From positions 1 through 59,550 of the forward strand of contig JBNGIS010028196.1 of assembly GCA_049999725.1 (NCBI GenBank): DNA of 59,550 nucleotides, in the 5' to 3' direction. Made by a program: the position numbers and the translations under genes. A model generated the notes under the pieces. It was not told the origin of the DNA. It worked only from the letters and a program-made list of their open reading frames with translations, and made no database searches. The number at the start of each line of letters is the position of its first letter. Within the stretch, counting starts at the first letter, position 1. The DNA comes from Haplomitrium mnioides. Taxonomy: Eukaryota > Marchantiophyta > Haplomitriopsida > Calobryales. Positions 56,301-59,550 of this stretch are shown here, one piece after another.

Positions 56301-57254
56301 GGTGTGTTATTCTTCAAGTGGAGCTGAGAGGGAGGGCTGTGCCAGTGCCGGTGCACTGCATAGTAAGACTCGTTGAGGCTCGAGGGTGGAGTGGGCTACC
56401 TGCAGCTGGTAAAGCTGTCTTCTAGAGGTGGAAGTAAAAGAAACTCTCTTCCTAGCCTGAGGAAGTAAAAGCAGGGCTTCTCACGAGGGAAGTTGAAAAC
56501 CTATCTAGAGAGGAGGGTGTGTGGGTTGCTGGGCTGCAGTTGTAAGGCAGCGGGACTCATAAGGGAAGTATAATCAGTTAGAATTCCAGAGGGCCTTCAA
56601 GGACTCTGTTTTCTCTTGCATATATTGTATATAAGTGTTGTCCATATATGTGTAGTTAGATTTCCTTTCTGCATGTGTGTCCCCTTGATTTGTTAGATTA
56701 GTGGACATTGGATCAGTTGAACAGACCCTAGGAACACACTTGAAAGGGGAGTCCAATCCCTTGACACAAGTTTGGTATCCTGGAGGTGAATGCTCTCTGT
56801 TCCTAATCCTGTTTGCATAGTTAGGAATTAGTGCAGCTTAGGATAGCTAGGATAATCTAGTTCAGCTCTGTGACAACCCTGAGAGGGGGAGTCCAACCTT
56901 TTGTAGTGTTCAGCTGTGTAGGTCACTAGCACCATTCTGCCCAAGCACAAATAACGTGGCAGGGCCTAAGTCATTGGGTCATAAGAATAAAGAGGAAGAA
57001 TCACACAAATCACAACTGGGTGTAAATGGATGTGGACTTGTGTATGGTTGAATGTATGACTTAAATGTGAGAAGAAGAAGAAGAAGAGTGAGAGAAGCAT
57101 ACCAGGTGTGTAAGGAGAGGAAGAGTCCTTAAGGTCTGAAAGTGGTAACTGGCAAGGGGCAATCTCAAAAAAGAACTTGGAAGCCCGAAAACCGTCACTC
57201 CGCTGCCTCGAAACAGGACTTGAAAAGGTTAAGGCCAGAAACAGGGGAGCGAAA
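53382..57254 (+). repeat. TRG 3' LTR
   Basis: TGTCAATC to GAGCGAAA; the last bases differ from the 5' LTR end (GAGCGACA) by one substitution. Same inner duplications as the 5' LTR (55690-55950 and 56030-56240). Followed by the GTTTC target duplication and then the PM4 intron end. Confidence 0.92.
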
Positions 57255-57292
57255 GTTTCACATAATTATTTGTATCTTTTTGGTGCTCTTAG

Positions 57293-58390
57293 ATGATGCA
57301 ATCAAATATGAGTGTTCAATGTTTCTTCAATATGACCAACAAATGAAAGAAAGATTAAAACTTGCAAACTATCAAAGAAAATGTTATGCCAATGTTTGAA
57401 AGTACTTGGTATTGTGATTGATTGAATGGATCAAAAGAAAACAACGATTCCACACTAGCCTTCACCACCAAAAAACATCTATAAAGATTGTTTGGTGGGT
57501 GAATGCTATTGGTGCATTAATATTCAATCATGTTCTTTTTTGAGGGTCTTTTTAACCTATAAAAACTTGAGAAACAACTCCAATTTGACAATTATTATAG
57601 TGCTAAATAGAATATTTTGTGACTTTGAAAGGCTGTTACCTCTCACCTTGTATCTTCAATTGGACAATACAATACAAGAGAATAAGAATTTCATCTTATT
57701 TGGATATCTTAGTCTCTTTATTGCCAAGAAGTTTTCCAAAAGTCAAGTTGAGATTTCTCATAGTTGGCCATACTCACAATCAAATTGATCAAATATTAAG
57801 CAAATTATCAAAATGTTTGAAACGTGTCAAGGCATTCATGTTAACAAGTTTTACATAGACGCTACAATTGCCTTATAATCCTAAACTCCAAGTAACTCCT
57901 TTGATGGAGACTTGGAATTTCAAATTATTTCTGCAACAACAACCCTCTATGGTTCAAAGAATATATGATATTACTTTCAATCAACAATTCAAGTTCAAGT
58001 TGAGTGATTCGAAGGCAAAGATTTGAAGCAAACAATTTTCAACAGATGAATTTTGGTTACCTCCGGATGGTATTTGTCAACTCAAGTGTATAACCAAAGT
58101 GGACAGAGAAACTTGAAGTTCAAAGTTGATTCCTCTAAAGGCATATTTTCAAAATCAAACAATCTTAAAAAGAAGAAAGAGAAGTTGACGTGGAGAAAGT
58201 GGTATTTGCAATAATTGACAACATAAGTAAGAACTACTACAAGTTCTTTGCAAATTCCAATGTTCAATGGTGGAATAGCTTTTTCCTTGCCCAACAAGAG
58301 ATTGCAACTTACATCCTTGAAAGAAAAAGATAAGGAATCAAAGTAGAGTTTACCTTTCCACATTGACAATCTGTAAATACTTGTAATGAT
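57293..58390 (+). pseudogene. PM4 GHTH/DUF7869-like gene, catalytic part
   Basis: Follows an acceptor TGCTCTTAG at 57284-57292. DDAIKYECSMFLQYDQQMKE begins it; then, over three frames, IEWIKRKQRFHTSL / MDQKKT, VFLTYKNLRNNSNLTI, LPLTLYLQLDNTIQENKNFI, LFGYLSLFIAKK and VKLRFLIVGHTHNQIDQILS with KLSKCLKRVKAF. The LQLDNxxxENKN plus FLxVGHTHxxIDQxFS signature is that of DUF7869-type proteins, thought to have an RNase-H-like, transposase-related fold; LDN, GHTH and DQ are the likely catalytic or metal-binding positions. The C-terminus continues (VTPLMETWNFKLFLQQQPSM, STDEFWLPPDGICQLKC). At least three frameshifts. Confidence 0.8.
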
Positions 58391-58522
58391 TCTCAAAATG
58401 TTTGTCTAACCCTTTAGCTTGAGTCTCATCAGCCAGAGGAAGATGTTCCACTAGAGCATATGCTTTCTATATGTTGAGCAATATATAATTGAGCACCTAG
58501 GCCATGAGAAGGGACTATTAAC

Positions 58523-58731
58523 AGCCGCTACTTTGAACCAGGAACATGCTACTCAGAATAGGAACTTCTTTTTTTTTGGGAAAAATTGTGATTTTTCATA
58601 TCAAAAAACATCAAAAACGAGGAAAATTTTGAAAAACAAAAAGTACATGAGTTTTTGGGGATTGTTTTTGGTCATTTCAGCAACCATAATAGAGCAAAAG
58701 TCAATTTCGATACGCAAAATCAATCAATATT
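58523..58731 (-). repeat. PM4 right inverted repeat
   Basis: Inverted partner of 42831-43038. It lies about 130 bases downstream of the plus-strand gene. Outward the sequence continues A/T-rich ('taccagtttttacgaaaaca'), and the match cannot be followed because the left copy is cut by CopB. Confidence 0.75.
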
Positions 58732-59285
58732 ACCAGTTTTTACGAAAACATTTGAAAACTTGAATTTGTTTAAAATCATAAAAATTAAGGTAAGTTTTCA
58801 TCAAAAATTTACATTTATCATTGATTACAATTATAAGCGCAAAAGTTTAATTACACGTTCAAAGAAACTATTTTGAAATATGTTTGATTATACAAACTTA
58901 AGGCGCACGTACACCTGGTGCTCTTTCAAATTTTTTTGTTGGAAAAATACTACAAAACACAAAGATAAAGACTAAGAGGTCTAGAAGTCAAGGGAATGAG
59001 TTTGCAATGGTAAAAAAAAAGAAAAAAGAAACATTGCATCGATTTAGGAGGTTCAAATACAACGTCAAGAAGAAAGAAAGCTTTCAAATTAAGTTGAAAA
59101 TCCATGCAAGCAAAAGTGAATGTAGGCTTTCAAAAAGGTTCCAGCAATTAAAAATATTTCACAGTTCAACAAAGCATTTACAGAAACGTATCATAGTTCT
59201 GAATAAAAAAGAGTGTAGCTAAGGAGATTGCATTAAGACTGTAAACAAGAAACGTGTTCAAGTTTTAAACTTGATTCAAGCAAAC
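58732..59285. other. AT-rich DNA without recognisable content
   Basis: Contains short open frames rich in Lys and Phe with no motif, and an A run at 59012-59030. It could be the outer part of the PM4 terminus or unique DNA. I see nothing else here. Confidence 0.4.
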
Positions 59286-59550
59286 AAAGGTCTCAAGATC
59301 TACGAAAGAGTCTAGACCCTGTGTACGAACAAAGTTGTAAGCGATTGTCTTTGTACAAAGAAGCTTAAGGGTTATGCACGAGAAGTAGAACTTTTGGAAG
59401 GTGTGGACTTCCGAGCCAATGTCTATGCGCGCATAGGAATCCAAGCTCAACATGTGAACACTCCACTCCAAAGACTAGGCGCGCTAAGGAATCTAAGCTC
59501 AATAGGTGAACACTCCACCCCAAAGTCCAAGCGCGTATGGGAATCCGAAC
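59286..59550. repeat. Minisatellite at the right window edge
   Basis: Two to three units of about 60-65 bp: 'tctatgcgcgcataggaatc' followed by 'caagctcaacatgtgaacac', then 'gactaggcgcgctaaggaat' and 'gtccaagcgcgtatgggaat'. The centre tatgcgcgcata is a perfect palindrome. It is related to, but distinct from, the intron type ('tccatgcgcgcatgga'). The array runs out of the window. Confidence 0.75.

Larger units (their letters stand above)
46545..57254 (+). mobile_element. TRG, large gag-protease-only LTR element (TR-GAG type)
   Basis: Two LTRs of 3853 bp (46545-50397) and 3873 bp (53382-57254) surround only 2984 bp. A perfect 5-bp target duplication GTTTC lies at 46540-46544 and 57255-57259. 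The internal part codes for gag, three zinc knuckles and a protease; no reverse transcriptase, RNase H or integrase is present, so it needs enzymes in trans. It is GC-rich against AT-rich surroundings. In a 120-base LTR sample there are 4 differences (about 3%). It lies in a PM4 intron, 38 bases before the acceptor. Confidence 0.93.
42831..58731. mobile_element. PM4, copy 4 of the ParB-methylase element, with inverted ends
   Basis: Bracketed by inverted repeats at 42831-43038 and 58523-58731. Inside: a minisatellite, exon 1 of the minus-strand gene, the divergent promoter, and the most complete plus-strand gene (44078-45809 and 57293-58390), whose intron holds TRG. ParB and methyltransferase exons are missing: intron 1 runs from its minisatellite straight into the left inverted repeat. 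CopB has cut off whatever lay further left. Confidence 0.7.

Noticed and set aside
1-59550. tRNA, rRNA or ordinary host genes
   Set aside because: No cloverleaf, rRNA block or intact host protein was seen on either strand; every coding stretch with a recognisable motif belongs to a repeat.

Overview
This window looks like nuclear DNA from a plant (streptophyte) with a repeat-rich genome. The evidence is Ty1/copia and chromodomain Ty3/gypsy retrotransposons, an initiator-tRNA-Met primer-binding site, plant-type TATA boxes and GT-AG introns in AT-rich DNA. I found no ordinary single-copy host gene, rRNA, tRNA or CRISPR array. The species cannot be told from the sequence. Almost every coding region carries stops or frameshifts.

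Layout. 1-8385: CopA, a decayed copia element (+) with a solo LTR inside its gag. 8386-12600: PM1. 12700-22870: PM2, split by a complete copia element, CopC (13912-20006, +). 23030-31590: PM3, split by a complete chromodomain gypsy element, G1 (24898-31200, -). 31590-33735: unassigned DNA, a possible LTR and a coiled-coil ORF remnant. 33740-36450: G2, a gypsy remnant (-). 36455-42828: CopB (-), same family as CopA. 42831-58731: PM4, split by TRG (46545-57254, +), a GC-rich element with 3.85-kb LTRs that encodes only gag and protease. 58732-59550: AT-rich DNA and a minisatellite.

The unusual component is the family I call PM (ParB-methylase), seen in four damaged copies. Pieced together, PM1-PM4 imply an element with two divergent genes. 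The minus-strand gene encodes a ParB-like domain followed by an amino-methyltransferase of the N6-adenine/N4-cytosine type (a DIPYG motif IV, and a C-terminal motif I). The plus-strand gene resembles the DUF7869-type, RNase-H-like putative transposases with a GHTH...DQ signature. A shared promoter lies between them; PM1 and PM4 keep an identical 20-base stretch there. PM4 is bracketed by inverted repeats of about 208 bp. Its introns and subterminal DNA carry a minisatellite built on the palindrome-like unit tccatgcgcgcatgga. Each copy lacks a different segment, and several deletion edges fall at these minisatellites.

Insertion order, read from nesting: the PM copies are oldest. CopC entered a PM2 intron, G1 the PM3 ParB exon, CopB the PM4 left inverted repeat, and TRG a PM4 intron. 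A G1-family element entered CopA gag and was reduced to a solo LTR. CopA and CopB share a second oddity: about 900 bp of in-frame tandem repeats between two core motifs of reverse transcriptase.
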